Positions 24,436 through 36,915 of a DNA stretch of 64,000 nt are shown one piece after another. Source of the DNA: Larix kaempferi (taxonomy: Eukaryota; Streptophyta; Pinopsida; Pinales; Pinaceae); assembly GCA_027924585.1 (NCBI GenBank), contig BSBM01000637.1:1612001-1676000 (forward strand). Reading direction: 5' to 3'. Position 1 is the stretch's first letter, and each line of letters opens with the position of its first letter. The notes beneath the pieces were generated by a model that saw only the letters and a program-made list of their open reading frames with translations, had not been told where the DNA came from and did not search any database. A program made the translations under genes and the position numbers.

Positions 24436-27362
24436 TGTTGATGCCTCAGGGGTGCAAGGTAAGTGCAAGGTGCTGGAATGGGGTCCACGGCACACAACAG
24501 GGGATGAAAACCTAGCCAAAGGCTTCGAAAGACCCTGCATAAGGGTAATTCTATCCTCGATCTGTTTGGTGTGGTAATCACCCACGGATATTTGGCCTCT
24601 GCTGGAACTCTATGAGTAAAGGTTTTGATCTCAAAAGATCGGTTTTCCTATTAAGGAAAACAAAGTATGAAAGCTGGTTAACGAACCTATCTTAACCTAC
24701 CTAAAGAAAGAATCTATTCTATGTCAGATCTAGCCTAAAAGGAAGAGTTGATGTTGTGCAGATCAGATGTGAAGTGTGATGAACAAGTATTTAAGTACCT
24801 TAAACAGAAATGTCTTTGGGTTATTCACTTGTTAATTAAAGTATTATCAGTTAATGAGAATTAAGTGACAATTCTTTAAAGTGTTTAAGCCTATTCAAAT
24901 ATCTGATCTATAATCATTGTGTTAATTGAAAAATTAACATTTTATTGTACATGTTTATTTGCATCGAATCATTTGCAAAAATATAAAAAAATGAAAATGT
25001 TCAATTAAAGAAATTTAATAGAACAATTTTGAGCATAATCCAGACATACAGAGAAATCAATATGAGAGATATTATGCATTAATGAATGTCCTGCAAAAGA
25101 TTGAACACATAACCGATGACAAATTTGAAACATTGACTCAACAATTCTCAAAGAAATTTGAAGAACAATAGGAGGTGAATTAAAAGATAACTTTCCTGAA
25201 TAGAGAAGTCTTGTACAAAAATTAGAATGAATCTAATAAACAGAGTATCTTCAGTCCAATCTCCCTCTGAATTGCAATTCCAAAATTCCCAACCCCCTAC
25301 TAAGGGAAACATTCCTCCTTATATACTAAATTTACATAAGAGTTCCAAAAGGAGAAATTCTACAAAATAGGGATTACAAAATCAGATCTAACCATCAATC
25401 CAAGAAATCTTGCTATTTTTAAGCTTAAAAGATTTTCTGCCACCTTTCACAAAAGAAAGACTTGTTCTTTAATCAGATAAGGTCTCGTGGCACCATAAAA
25501 ATTCAATCATAGATTTTTCACTATCATTGACAGGTGGTGTGGCTTGCAGAGCATCTGCTGTAGGAAATTCGGGGTCGAGGAACCCACTGTCAAAAATAGA
25601 GAAATCCATTAGAGGATTTACTTCAAGAACGGTAGCCGGCACGTCAGGTTCTTCATTGATTATAAAGTCCTATATAACATCAGTATCGAGATCAGTTGAT
25701 TCCTCCAGAATTTCCTTCCTTTGCTCTTCAGGGTTTTGCATGTAGGAAGACAAAGTTTCGAAGTCTTTTTCACTGCTACCGTTGCTAAGATCAGGAACAC
25801 CTGCATCAAACGGTGGTGACAACATTTCTTGATACAACAAGGGGTAGAGTTCTTCATTTTCAACCTAAACATTAGAAAATTCACCATCTGCATGAATATT
25901 ACTCATTTTGAATGAGTCTTGGATAGTAGGACGCAAAAAATACCACACAACGTCTTACATCTTCTAGAAGGCAAGGGATGAACTGGATATTTCATGTTAA
26001 TTTCTATTTAAAGGCCAACAAGCAGGTCGATGATAATTGGGTGGGGCAATCTGCAAGGATTAAACTTATCCAGTCAATTCATTGTAATTACTTCAATTGT
26101 AATAAAAAGAGCCGAGGTATGTTCCAGTCGGATCAAAGCTTGTGCGAAGTATGAGTTCAATTACTACTCGCATGATTTTGAATTTCCTTTACAATCACAT
26201 CGTTACAAGCAATCTTCCATCAATAATTATTACTGGTAATTAATAATGGAGATGAAAGTTAGGGTGATAAATCTTATCTACAAAAAGTCTCGACTAGAAG
26301 TTCCAATACACGGGCTATCAATTATTCACACGTAACAAATCCGATCGATCTAACCCAACTTCCATGAGTATGATAGAAGCTTTTAGGTCGGGAATAAGTG
26401 AAAAGAAATGATCATTAAGAGGTGGAACAAAAACGACAAGATGTCAAATCTCGAGTCCAGACATGGTGAACTTAAGGCGAAGAGATGGCATCCATCCAAC
26501 ATGAAGTAACTGATAGACTTGTATTAGTGTCCGCTGTCATGAATTACACAGAAAAATGATAATTTGGCAGAACCAGCTTTAAAAAGACAAAATGGAAAAT
26601 CCTGACTTACGGACGACCGAGATTAACTGGGGTAGGACGCGGAATCGGATTCAAATATTTTCATGGAGTTCTTATTCAAAGATCCCGCAGGCCGAAACCC
26701 GAAAGTACGGATTTGCGGGTTGCGGGTATGCAAAATGGAAGTAAAAAAAAGGATTTTCGAAAGCCGAAAACCCACTATGTGGGTGGCAGGATTTAGAATG
26801 TTAAACTTGTGAAGCGAAATAGTCATCCCAAAAGCCGCATCTTGAAATTACAGGTTGCATATTTCGGGAGTACACACCAAATAAACGAAAAAAATCACAA
26901 TCCCGAAAGCCGAATGTCGCCATTGCGGCGTTCGGGTTTCAGGGTAATTATTTCTCAGTCTCATTGCAGAATGATTCCGCAACCCGCAGCCGTCGGGTTG
27001 CGGGTTTCGGAATTACCAAAACCAAAACTTAAAAAACAACAGTCCCGCAACCTGACAGGAAACAACAGTCCCGCAACCCGCACCTGTCGGGTTGCGGGTT
27101 TTGGGTTCTCCAAATGTTAGGTTTCGGGATGATGATAACAGTTAACAAAATACTCAAAATTTTGGCTCTTTTTAGACCGAAACACTTTGGACGAAATAAT
27201 CAAACCCTTACAAACAAGCAGACCAAAAGCATGGGTGAAGAATTTTAGAGGTAAAATCAAAATCTAAAAATTTTCAAGATGACTCACCCAAACATCTTAG
27301 CGTTTATTAAAATTGGGGGGTCCTGTGCTTAGCTAAGCATGGGATCTGTTGTGGCCACAACA
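24436..27362 (-). repeat. Element B 3' LTR (2,927 bp)
   Basis: The complete copy runs from TGTTGATGCC to CCACAACA. It matches 34,900-36,915 plus 50,347-51,273. The region 26,430-26,460 of this copy is the uninterrupted version of the site into which D inserted in the other LTR. A GC-rich block at 26,690-27,120 carries many GGGTTGCGGGTTTCGGG-like words on both strands. No gene is seen. Confidence 0.9.
25317..25325 (-). promoter_or_regulatory. TATA box of B LTR (3' copy)
   Basis: The minus strand reads TATATAAGG. The same motif is kept in the other LTR at 35,782-35,790. It is a plausible U3 promoter for B. Confidence 0.45.
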
Positions 27363-28767
27363 AATGGCGACTGGCTGGGAAGAACCAGTTATCTTCTGCA
27401 ATCAAATCCATCTAAATACAACTTGTCAATCAACCGATTTCTTGAAACTCAATTCAAAGAAGATACTCAAAAGATAACAGCCAACAAAAAATGAACATGA
27501 AAATGGATAGATCCCAGCAATGACCATTTTAAAGATAACACTCATCCAATAAGGAGATTTAGAGAGTAATACCAAATCTTTACCATGATGTAATCATTGA
27601 AATCCATCTTGTGTTGAACCTGGGAACAGTCTTAGAAATGCTCATGGATATCCTAATTACAGATCCCCTTGGTTTATTAATTATATGTATATTCAATGAT
27701 CCTCTATGGATTATATATATATACTCATTTATCTTTTCTTTTGTCTTTTCTTTCTTTTCTTTCTTTTTTATTATTATATTTTGTCCCCTTTTTTATTTTT
27801 ATTTTATTTTTATACATAGAACCTTGTTGATACAAGACCACTGTACTGACTTGGTGATCAGATGAAACAGTGCCATTCACAGGCCTGATCCAGAAACTGG
27901 TCAAGCTAGCTCGATGAAGAGATTCCTTATCTTCTAGCGGCAAGACCAAAATAAATTATCATGGCTTGGTAACCATATTGTGATAACTCCAGTCCAAGAT
28001 CAAACCCATGATCATAGCAGGGCTGGCTTGTGATAAGACCCCCCTATTCTTGTATACAACAAAAATCCCATAATGAAAGACAAAGCAATTTATTTTGGCA
28101 TAGGCTAGAAGGAATTACCATGGCTTGGTGACCATATAGTGATAATGTTACTCACCAGTGCTTTGCGAATCATGAATGGACCGACCTGTAATAGGATCTT
28201 CCACCTTCTAGTAGAACTGAAAGTCATCTTCCAAGTGTGGTGGCTTGATGTGAAGATGTCATTCCACTTTAAACACCTATGAACCTAATGGGATGGCTTG
28301 ATAACAAGACCACCCACCTTGTAACTTATAATTTTAAACAAAATTCATATTCAAAGTGATTGTAGAAGGATCCATGAGCAATCGGAACTGGTTAGGCTAT
28401 TATGATATGCCGTTCAACCATGAAACACCAAATAGAGAAATGATGACCATCCTCCGTACCTCAATTAAACAAATAACGCATGGTGAAAGATAATGATCAA
28501 AGTGAAAAGTATCCAAAGGCACTGCGCTTATTTAACTGTTTATTCTTTAGAGCAAATTCTAATCAAAAGCCAGAAAGTAAGATTGATAACGATGCTGAAA
28601 CTTCAGAAGCAATTGTTGCTAAGAAAAGCGATCATAATCCATTACCACAAGTGTGAAGCCTTATTAATGAAAACCAAAACAAAACAAGAAAACCAATCAA
28701 AATGTCAATGCAATAAAACAAATGATTGAAAAACAAACCACACCTATGTACAAGTGCACCAGATTGT
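27363..28767 (-). other. Element B 3' noncoding region
   Basis: About 1.4 kb between the integrase stop and the 3' LTR has no supported gene. It holds a pyrimidine-rich tract on the plus strand (27,728-27,818), which is a long polypurine tract on the element's sense strand, about 380 bp before the LTR. It also holds dispersed copies of an ATGGCTTGGTAACCATA-like unit near 27,959, 28,022, 28,118 and 28,290. The bases next to the LTR are not purine-rich, so the true polypurine tract is unclear. Confidence 0.5.
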
Positions 28768-29990
28768 TCAAACAAAATACTTTTTGAGAAGAGACACATT
28801 CACTGGGAAGGTGTCTACAACTCCCTCTAGCGTCTGTAATCGAACAATGTTGGGACCAATATTTTCTGTAATAATGAAAGGTCCTCGCCAAAGGCGCTGA
28901 AACTTGGTGTACTGATTCTTATCTTTATGTTGCTTATCCCACCTTAGTACCAGGTCACCAACAGAAAATTCCCTGTCAAATGAAGATTTTTCATCAAACC
29001 ATCTCTTCAACATCTGCTGATGATGATACAACTTGTTCTTGGATATTTCCCTGTCCTCCTCTAGCTTCAAGAGGGTGTCAATTCTTTGTTGGAGGGGAGA
29101 AGAATCATCTTCTTGGATATACTGGGCCAATTGTAGCGAAGGAATGGTAAGATTAGTGGGGAGGATGGATTCTTTGCCATAAACCAAACAGTAGGGAGAA
29201 TTTGCAATTGCTGCTTTTGGGGTAATTCGATCTGCCCATAATGCATTATACAACTGTGTGCGCCAATTTCTATGATGAGAAGCTATAGTCTTCTTGAGAA
29301 TGTTTATCAGGTTTTTGTTCGATTACTCAACCAAACCATTACCTTGAGGATAATGATTGGCAGAAAACTTAAGCTTAATCCCCATCTCAAAGGCATATTT
29401 AGTTATATCGATTGAAGAGAAGTAGGATGCATTATCGAAAACTAAGTACTTTGGAGCGCCAAAGCGTGTGACGATCTGGCTATCAGGGAAAGAGATTACT
29501 TGGGCAACGTTACCTTGTTTAAGAGGAGCTGCCTCCACCCATCTAGTGAAATAGTCTGTGGTTGTGAGGATATACTTATGTTGGAGGGATGAAGGAGGGT
29601 TTATAGGCCCAACAAAATCTAGTCCCCATTGTTGAAATGGAAATTGAATTGTAACCGATTGTAGAGGAAATGCAGGTTTCCTAAACTTCCCTATGCATTT
29701 CTGGCATGGCTCACACTTCCTCACATAAGCATAAGCATATTTAAACAACGTGGGCTAGTAATATCTGGCCCTAAGAATCTTCTGTGCTGTAGTCTCTCCT
29801 GAAAAATGGCCTCCAGCAGGACCTGCATGAATTTGAAACAGAATGTCATTAGTTTCACGTTTTTCCAAGCATCTGAGAAATACTCCATCATAATTTTTTC
29901 TAAAAAGAACTTGATCAATGAATTGATAAGGAGCAAATTTCAGTCTTAAAGCCCTTCTTTTCTTAAAATCAAGGGTTTCGGGAGCAAACC
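28768..29990 (-). pseudogene. Element B integrase
   Basis: Minus strand. A zinc-finger remnant ends CEPCQKC. The core follows with [10 protein letters not shown] (first Asp), VFDNASYF (second Asp) and YPQGNGLVE (Glu), so the DDE triad is still readable. The C-terminal part reads SPYCLVYGKE, FSVGDLVLRWD, LWRGPFII and VNVSLLKKYF before a stop at 28,768. At least one stop follows the catalytic Glu, and a frame change lies near 29,750. It acts, when intact, to join element cDNA to host DNA in the nucleus. Confidence 0.85.
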
Positions 29991-29996
29991 CATGCT

Positions 29997-30503
29997 TCAG
30001 GAAAAATATGATATCGTCGTACCATTCCGATGTAGGGGATCGATAACGTTAACAACACCTAGGGGAATTTCTTCCTCGTGATCCCATTTGGACTGCTGCT
30101 GTGCGGGGTCATTGGATTGCGCAGTAAGAAGACAAAGACCTTGTCCTTTGAAAATTTTAGCCGGCCTGATATCAAGATCATATTCTTGTAGGGCGTTCAT
30201 CCAATGGGCCCTCTTTTCCCCCAATTCTTTCTGGATGAGGACATTTCTGATAGCAGAATATGGAACAATGACTTTGGTTCGAGACTTCAACAAGTAGGGT
30301 ATGTAATGTTTGACGGATTTATAGACCGCATAATATTTCTTATCGATCTGCGAGCATTTAAGCTCTGCACCTTTGAATGTTGAGCTCATAAAAGAGATCG
30401 GGATTTCAGTATCATTGTCATGCTTTTGAGTTAAGACAACTACATAAGAAAAGTCAGTGGCAAAAGTATAAAGAATGAAATCCTTATCAAAATCTGGGTA
30501 CAT
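29997..30503 (-). pseudogene. Element B RNase H after RT, catalytic residues lost
   Basis: This occupies the normal Ty3/gypsy RNase H position. The fold-level wording is kept (LYTFATDFSYVVVLTQ, IPISFMSSTF, YYAVYKSVKHY, RAHWMNALQEYDLDI). The first Asp remains in FATD. The expected Glu is missing in IDKKYYAVYKS, the TDH motif reads PYS, and the final Asp motif reads GQGLCLL. Three of four catalytic positions are therefore gone while the reading frame stays nearly open. This fits a domain kept for structure after a second RNase H took over catalysis. Confidence 0.75.
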
Positions 30504-31757
30504 GAGAGTAGGAGCTTCTGCAATGGCCTTTCGAATTCAGATAAATGCATCTCTCTATTCCTGCGCCCAAGTAAACTGCACATCTTTCTTAACCAAAAGT
30601 TGTAGTGGTTTAACAACCTGGGCAAAATTTGGTACAAATCTATGTACAAAATTAATCTTACCTAAGAAGAATTGCATTGCTTTGCACGAGCCTGGTAAAC
30701 CAATCTTTGAAATAGCCTTTGTATGTTTAGGATCGATAATCATACCTTCTTTCGAAACAATGAAGCCCAAAAGCTTTCCTTCAGTTACTGCAAAAATAGA
30801 TTTCTTCGGGTTGACAGAAATACCGAATTTCCTGCAGCGATTAAAAAATTGTTTCAAAGCAAACACATGTTCATGTCGTTTTTTAGAGTAAATAGTGATA
30901 TCATTAAGGTAAACTACGACAGAATTATGCATTAACCCTCGGAAAGCTATATCCATAGCTCTCTGAAAAGTAGCTCCTACATTGATTAGCCCGAAAGGCA
31001 TCTGTCTGTAGGCAAAAGTACCCCATGGGGTCCTGAAAGCTGTTTTCAATTGATCGTCCGGGGAAACCATAACCTGGTTATACCCTGAAAAACCATCTAG
31101 GAGGGAAAACATCTCTGACTCGGCTACCTTTTGAAGAATCTGCTCCATTGGTGGAACAGGATAGTTGTCTTTCTCAGAAGCCTGATTTAGGTTCCTGAAA
31201 TCGACACATAGTCGAATTTCCCTGCTTTTCTTATGGACAGGTACTAAGTTAGCGATCCATTGAGTGTGCCTGAACGGAAAGATAATTCGAGTAGTGAGCA
31301 GCTTCTCCAACTCCTTTTTTACAGAAGGCTCCAAACTGGGGTGCATCTTCCACAGCTTTTGTTGAAATGGCTTAACTTCTGGTTTCATGGGTATATTATG
31401 AAACATGACGCTAGTGTCAAATGTTTTCAACTCGTCATACGTCCAGGAGAAAACCTCCTTATACTGTTTACACAATGCAATAATGGCTCTGTGTTTTTCA
31501 GGGGTACAATCAACTCCCAAATTGATGAAACGAGGTTCATGTTTGGTGCCTAGGTTGAGCCACTCATAATTCAAGGATGAGCTTTGAGTTTTACAATTAG
31601 TTTGAGATTTGAACTTGTCCTGTAAATCGTAAAACTTTTCTAGATTGATCACAGACTTCGGGATGACGTTTGAGGAATCAGTGAGAGAGTTTTCATGTTC
31701 TGCTTCATTGATGGCCATGTCTTGAAACATATCCTGAGCAGTGAGGAAGTCAAGTAT
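30504..31757 (-). pseudogene. Element B reverse transcriptase
   Basis: Minus strand. A 391-codon open segment (31,730-30,555) covers an acidic linker (NLGTKHEPRFINLG), then the fingers and palm: NLVPVHKKSREIRLCVDFRN, YPVPPMEQIL, FSLLDGFSGYNQ, FRTPWGTFAYRQMPFGL, NVGATFQRAMD and VVYLNDITIYSK. The catalytic YLDD is YLND, a G-to-A type change that removes a metal ligand. Thumb motifs LGFIVSKEG and FLGKINFVHRF follow. The wording (FRNLN, GATFQRAMD, DITIYSK) fits a Tat-like or related plant lineage, not chromoviruses. Confidence 0.9.
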
Positions 31758-32297
31758 CTATCGGTCATCATCAAACACTTTCCAATTAGTCACATTATCC
31801 GAAATGGATGGTCTGTACATCAATTCGATAGAAAACGTTTGAGGATATAGACCTTCTGGAGGGATCAGTCTAGACGCTGTATTTGCTAACAGGTCTACAT
31901 CAAAATTTTGTGACCTGGGAACTGATTTAATATTGAATGCCGAAAATGAGTTGGTTAGATCCCTTACCAACTTTTGATAATTAGCTAAATGCGGAGATAA
32001 GCAGTGTATTTTGTTCCTGACTTGCTTGACTATAATTTCGGAGTCTCCATAGCATTCTATTGCTTGTACACCTAAATCAATGGCCTTCTTGAGCCCTTGC
32101 ACAAGAGCTTCATATTCGGCTACATTATTAATGCAATCAAATTCTAACCTGCAAGCAATCATGATTTTCATTCCTTTAGGATTGATAAGAACACAACCCG
32201 CTCCAGCTCCCTCCTTGGACTTGGAGCCATCAAAAAATAAGGTCCATGAGATAGGGTCTAATCTAAAATTCGTATTCACTTTATATACATTATGCAC
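31758..32297 (-). pseudogene. Element B additional RNase H, upstream of RT
   Basis: Minus strand, 179 codons in the same frame as the RT that follows. Motifs in order: WTLFFDGSKSKEGAGAGCVL (first Asp), NNVAEYEALVQGL (Glu), IECYGDSEIIVKQV (second Asp), VPRSQNFDVDLLANTAS (last Asp). The full D-E-D-D set is present. The style matches the archaeal-like RNase H carried by dual-RNase H plant Ty3/gypsy elements. Its place between protease and RT, not after the RT-linked RNase H, is noteworthy. It would degrade RNA in RNA-DNA hybrids during reverse transcription. The frame is open, with stops only at its edges. Confidence 0.85.
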
Positions 32298-32348
32298 AAT
32301 TTCACCAGAAAAAGGTACAGAAGTGACCTGAGTGATAAGTGATTCGTT

Positions 32349-33245
32349 TCAGATGCTTTCTTCTGGTGAGGCATCAGCTGGGAATTCATTGAAAAAGGTA
32401 TCGAATGTAAATTGCTCTGCATGAAAGGTGAAATAACCAGCAAGTTCACTTGAATCATTAAGATCAGTAACTGTCTGTTTCATAAAAGGTTCTTTGTTGA
32501 TCTTAATTTTATTTGGTTGACCATTGTAAGGCAACCATAAATGGGACCAGTCGGTTGCAAAGTAACCTTTAAGTTTCTCTGACCAGTACCTGCTTAACCA
32601 CATCCCATAGGCTTCTGGGATGTCAGCTATCACAATGTCAACTGTCTGATGGATCCTGGGATCAGCTGACAGCGTGAGCAGAACATTTCTCAATTTTCCA
32701 ACCACTTAAACTTTGGATCTGTCAAGTTGCACAATCTGGGTTGGACAGGGTTCCCACGTTGCATTCAATTTTCTGCAAACAGAGAGGAGCATCACATTTG
32801 ATGATGCTCCCGAATCTATCATGCAGTTGTGTACATTCCGATTGAAAATCTCAAAAGTAAGCAAGAAAGGAGGAGTTCTCTTACTTGCTGGTTTTTGATC
32901 ATCAGTTTTAGTGACAAAGTCTAGATTATTATTATGTGACTCTCTAGGTTGTTTGACTATCATGTTTTTAGGTAAAGAATCCCTCATAGCAGGAATCTTG
33001 AGTAGCTCAAATAGAGAGATGTTTTCTTTGAATCTTTTTAAGTCTTCAACTAGGTTGTACTCCATTTGAGGGAGGACTGTATCCTTCTGTGGGACAGTCT
33101 TGTTACTTGTGGGAACCGGGGGAGAATATGAAGGTTCTTGAGGTGGTTGTGGTCTTGACCTTGTATTATAAGGATGTTGTGTGTTAAACACCGCCTCAGG
33201 TTCTTCTTCTTCTTCACACATAGGAAGTTCTGAAAAGAAACCCAC
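32349..33245 (-). pseudogene. Element B protease and linker
   Basis: Minus strand, two same-frame segments separated by one stop. The aspartic protease active site CMIDSGASSNVM is intact in the first. The second begins after SKV-stop and carries VVGKLRNVLLTL, VDIVIADIPEAYGMWLSRYW and a segment around YFATDWSHLWLP, the plant-specific extension that precedes the upstream RNase H. The first segment also starts with an acidic, Pro-rich spacer (SRPQPPQEPSY). Confidence 0.8.
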
Positions 33246-33305
33246 ATCATCGACCTATGGATCATCTTCTGCTTCTTCTTCAGGTAGTGGAGGATGCGGG
33301 GTAGT

Positions 33306-34867
33306 CTAATCATTGGAAGTGTCAGGGGTGACTTGAGATTCTGCTTCCAATGCTCTAAAAATAGAAAAAATTTCATCGTTTGTGAGTGCATCTGCCGGAT
33401 TTGGTGGTGGTGGATTTTGTGGAGGCTGGTAAGGTGTCCTAAACGACGGCCTTACAAAACCTCTATTCTCATTCTGATTATCATTAGTGTTCTTATTCAA
33501 ATCCACCATCTCATTTGACATCTTCTGAAATAATTTTTTCATGTTAGTCATATCAAATGGATCCTTGTTCTGAACTGTGGGTTTAGGGACATTCTCAATT
33601 TTCTTCCTGGAAGTGGAAGGTTGTCCTTTTGAAGCTCCAAGGTTGTCTTCCAGACAAAAGATGTCCTTCTCAACTTGAATTGATTCATCAAATGCTTCCA
33701 ATAAAGTACCCTTCTGTTCCCTTTTGACCCATATTGCAATAGGGGGAGGCAGACCCTTTTCATAATAAGCCACCAACAATTCTTCAGCAGGAAGAAGATT
33801 GGTAGGAATTCTGTTTTTGAGATATGAAACCTTTGGTTAAAGTCTTTTACCCTTTCTTTTCCTTTGACTTTCATGGAGGATAATTCTAAGACAAGATCTT
33901 GCGGTGTTTTTTCATCCCCAAATTTCTGAGTAAAATGTTTCTCGAATTCATCCTAGGAAGTTATAGATTGGGCCAGTAAAGCAAAATACTAAGTGGCCGC
34001 TCTACCCTCAAAGGTGTATGGAAAGAGTCTGCATACTACATCCTCATGTACCACGCTTCTAATCCTAATTTCCTGCATGAAAATTTTTATGTGATCCAAC
34101 ACGAGCGTCTTATCATCAGGGTTGAATTTAGGCAATCGTTTCTCAGGATTCTTTGGTAATCTATGTTGATCACCTAATATGAAAACTGCACCTTGGTCAA
34201 GCCAAGGTCTGTTTTGACCTTCTCTAGCCATTGGAGGTTCTTGTTCTTCTTCTGATGATGACGAACTAGAAGAGTTCTATTCATTTGAGGAAGATGATAA
34301 AGATGAAGGAGGGGACAGTGGTGGACCACCGGCTCTAATATTTGGTTGACCTTGTGTTCCTATGAGAGTGGACTCACGGTTATATTCATGAGAATCTGGT
34401 CGATTAAATAGGTCTTGGTTTTCAAATTGTTGATCAGTTGTATGTTGATCCTCTGTGTTAAAACTATTGGTATGCTGAACCTATGAATCACTGGTCTGTG
34501 AAGTGGGAACTTACTGATCTTCCCGACCGCTAGCCTGTAAAATATCCTCTAAATTTATGGCTGCCAAGCCTCGTCTTCTTTGATTAGAAAGACATTGTTA
34601 TGCTCTTAAGACCCGATCAGCAGATGTTTTCAATATCTGCTCTAAAGAGATGGGTCCCCTTGTAGGTGATGTGAAAATGATATCTCCTCTGTTCTCTTGT
34701 TGTAACACCGGTGTAATGGGTATAACCGCAGGTTGTGTAGACATGACAGGGAGAATTGTAGGTTGTGTATTAGTTGGTTGTTCAGATGTTGAAGCCCTAG
34801 TCTGGCTTCGGGTTTGAACCGTTGAAGTACTTGCTGGAGGAGGTTTTTTAGGAGTCTGCTTAGGCAT
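33306..34867 (-). pseudogene. Element B gag
   Basis: Minus strand, starting MPKQTPKKPPP at 34,867, about 30 bases after the primer site. A low-complexity N-terminus (TRSQTRAS) is followed by the capsid: LPKFNPDDKTLVLDHIKIF, VCRLFPYTFEGRAAT, DEFEKHFTQKFGDE, and VKDFNQRFH. The C-terminus (33,779-33,306) is Asn/Pro-rich. I see no CCHC knuckle. A frame change between 34,000 and 33,870 and several stops inactivate it. Confidence 0.8.
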
Positions 34868-34879
34868 GTTTTACTAGTG

Positions 34880-34897
34880 GCCCTCCTTCTAGCGCCA
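34880..34897 (-). promoter_or_regulatory. Element B primer-binding site
   Basis: The minus strand reads TGGCGCTAGAAGGAGGGC two bases inside the LTR end at 34,900. Its position is right for a primer site. I cannot name the matching tRNA with confidence. Confidence 0.6.
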
Positions 34898-34899
34898 TT

Positions 34900-36915
34900 T
34901 GTTGATGCCTCGGGGGTGCAGGGTAAGTGCAAGGTGCTGGAATGGGTTCCAAGGCACACAATAGGGGATGAAAACCCATCCAAAGGCTTCGAAAGACCCT
35001 GTGCAAGGGAAATTCTATCCTCGAGCTGTTTGGTGTGGTAATCACCCACGGATATTTGGCCTCCGATGGCACTCTATGAGTAAAGGATTTGATCTCAAAA
35101 GATTAGTTTTCATATTAAAGAAAACAAAGTATGAAAGTTGGTTAACGAACCTATCTTAACCTACCTAAAGAAAGAATCTATTCTATGTCAGATCTAGCCT
35201 AAAAGGAAGAGTTGATGTTGTGCAGATCAGATGTGAAGTGTGATGAACATGTATTTAAGTACCTTAAACAGAAATGTCTTTGGGTTATTCACTTGTTAAT
35301 TAAAGTATTATCAGTTAATGAAAATTAAGTGACAATTCTTTAAAGTGTTTAAGCCTATTCAAATATCTGATCTATAATCATTGTGTTAATTGAAAAATTA
35401 ACATTTGACTGGACATGTTTATTTGCATCGAATCATTTGTAGAAATATAAAAAAAATGAAAATGTTCAATTAAAGAAATTTAATAGAACAATTTTGAGCA
35501 TAATCCAGACATATAGAGAAATCAATATGAGAGATCTTATGCATTAATGAATGTCCTGCAAAATATTGAACACATAACCGATGACAAATTTGAAACATTG
35601 ACTCAACAATTCTCAAAGAAATTTGAAGAACAATAGGAGGCGAATTAAAAGATAACTTTCTTGAATAGAGAAGTCTTGTACAAAAATTACAATGACTCTG
35701 ATAAAAAGAGTATCTTCGGTCCAATCTCCCGTTGAATTGCAATTCCAAAATCCCCAACCCCTTTCTAAGGGAAACATTCCTCCTTATATACTAAATTTAC
35801 ATAAGAGTTCCAAAAGGAGAAATTCTACAAAATAGGGATTACAAAATCGGATCTAACCATCGATCTAAGAAATCTTGCTATTTTTAAGCTTAAAAGATTT
35901 TCTGCCACCTTTCACAAAAGAAATACTTGTTCTTTAATCATATAAGGTCTCGTGGCACCATAAAAATTCAATCACAGTTGTTCACTATCATTGACAGGTG
36001 GTGTGGTTTGCAGAGCATCTGCTGTAGGAAATTCGGGGTCGGGGAACCCACTGTCAAAAACAGAGAAATCCATTAGAGGATTTACTTCAGGAATGGTAGC
36101 CGACACGTCAGGTTCTTCATTGATTATAAAGTCCTATATAACACTAGTATCGAGATCAGTTGATTCCTCCATAGTTTTCTTCCTTTGCTCTTCGGGGTTT
36201 TGCATGTAGGCAGACAAAGTTTCGAAGTCTTCTTCACTGCTACCGTTGCTAAGATCAGGAACACCTGCATCAAACGGTGGTGACAACATTTCTTGATACA
36301 ACAAGGGGTAGAGTTCTTCATTTTCAACTTGAACATTAGAAAATTCACCATCTGCATGAATATTACTCATTCTGAATGAGTCTTGGATAGTAGGACGCAA
36401 AAAATACCACACAGAGTCTTACATTTTCTAGAAGGCAAGGGATGAACTGGATATTTCATGTTAATTGCTATTTAAAGGCCAACAAGCAGCTCGATGATAA
36501 TCGGGCGGGGCAATCTACAATGATTAAACTTATCCAGTCAATTCATTGTAATTACTTCAATTGTAATAAAAAGAGCTGAGGTATGTGCTAGTCGGATCAA
36601 AGCTTTTGCAAAGTACGAGTTCAATTACTACTCACATGATTTTGAATTGCCTTTACGATCACATCGTTACAAGCAATCTTCCATCAATAATTATGACTGG
36701 TAATTAATAACGGAGACGAAAGTTAGGGTGATAAATCTTATCTACAAAAAGTCTCGACTAGAATTTCCAGTACACGGGCTATCAATTCTTCGCACGTAAC
36801 AAATCCGATCGATCTGATCCAACTTCTACGAGAATGATAGAAGCTTTCAGGTCAGGAATAAGTGAAAAGAAACGATCATTAAGAGGTGGAACAAAAATGA
36901 CAAGATGTCAAAGCT
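34900..36915 (-). repeat. Element B 5' LTR, first part
   Basis: This is the direct repeat of 24,436-about 26,450. It is interrupted by element D at 36,916, and the rest resumes at 50,347. Positions 36,911-36,915 (AAGCT) are the left target duplication of D. Confidence 0.9.

Noticed and set aside
27363-27385. TGGCGACTGGCTGGGAAG next to the left B LTR as a primer-binding site
   Set aside because: The coding strand is minus and a better-placed site exists at 34,880-34,897; on the minus orientation this is the 3' end of the element.
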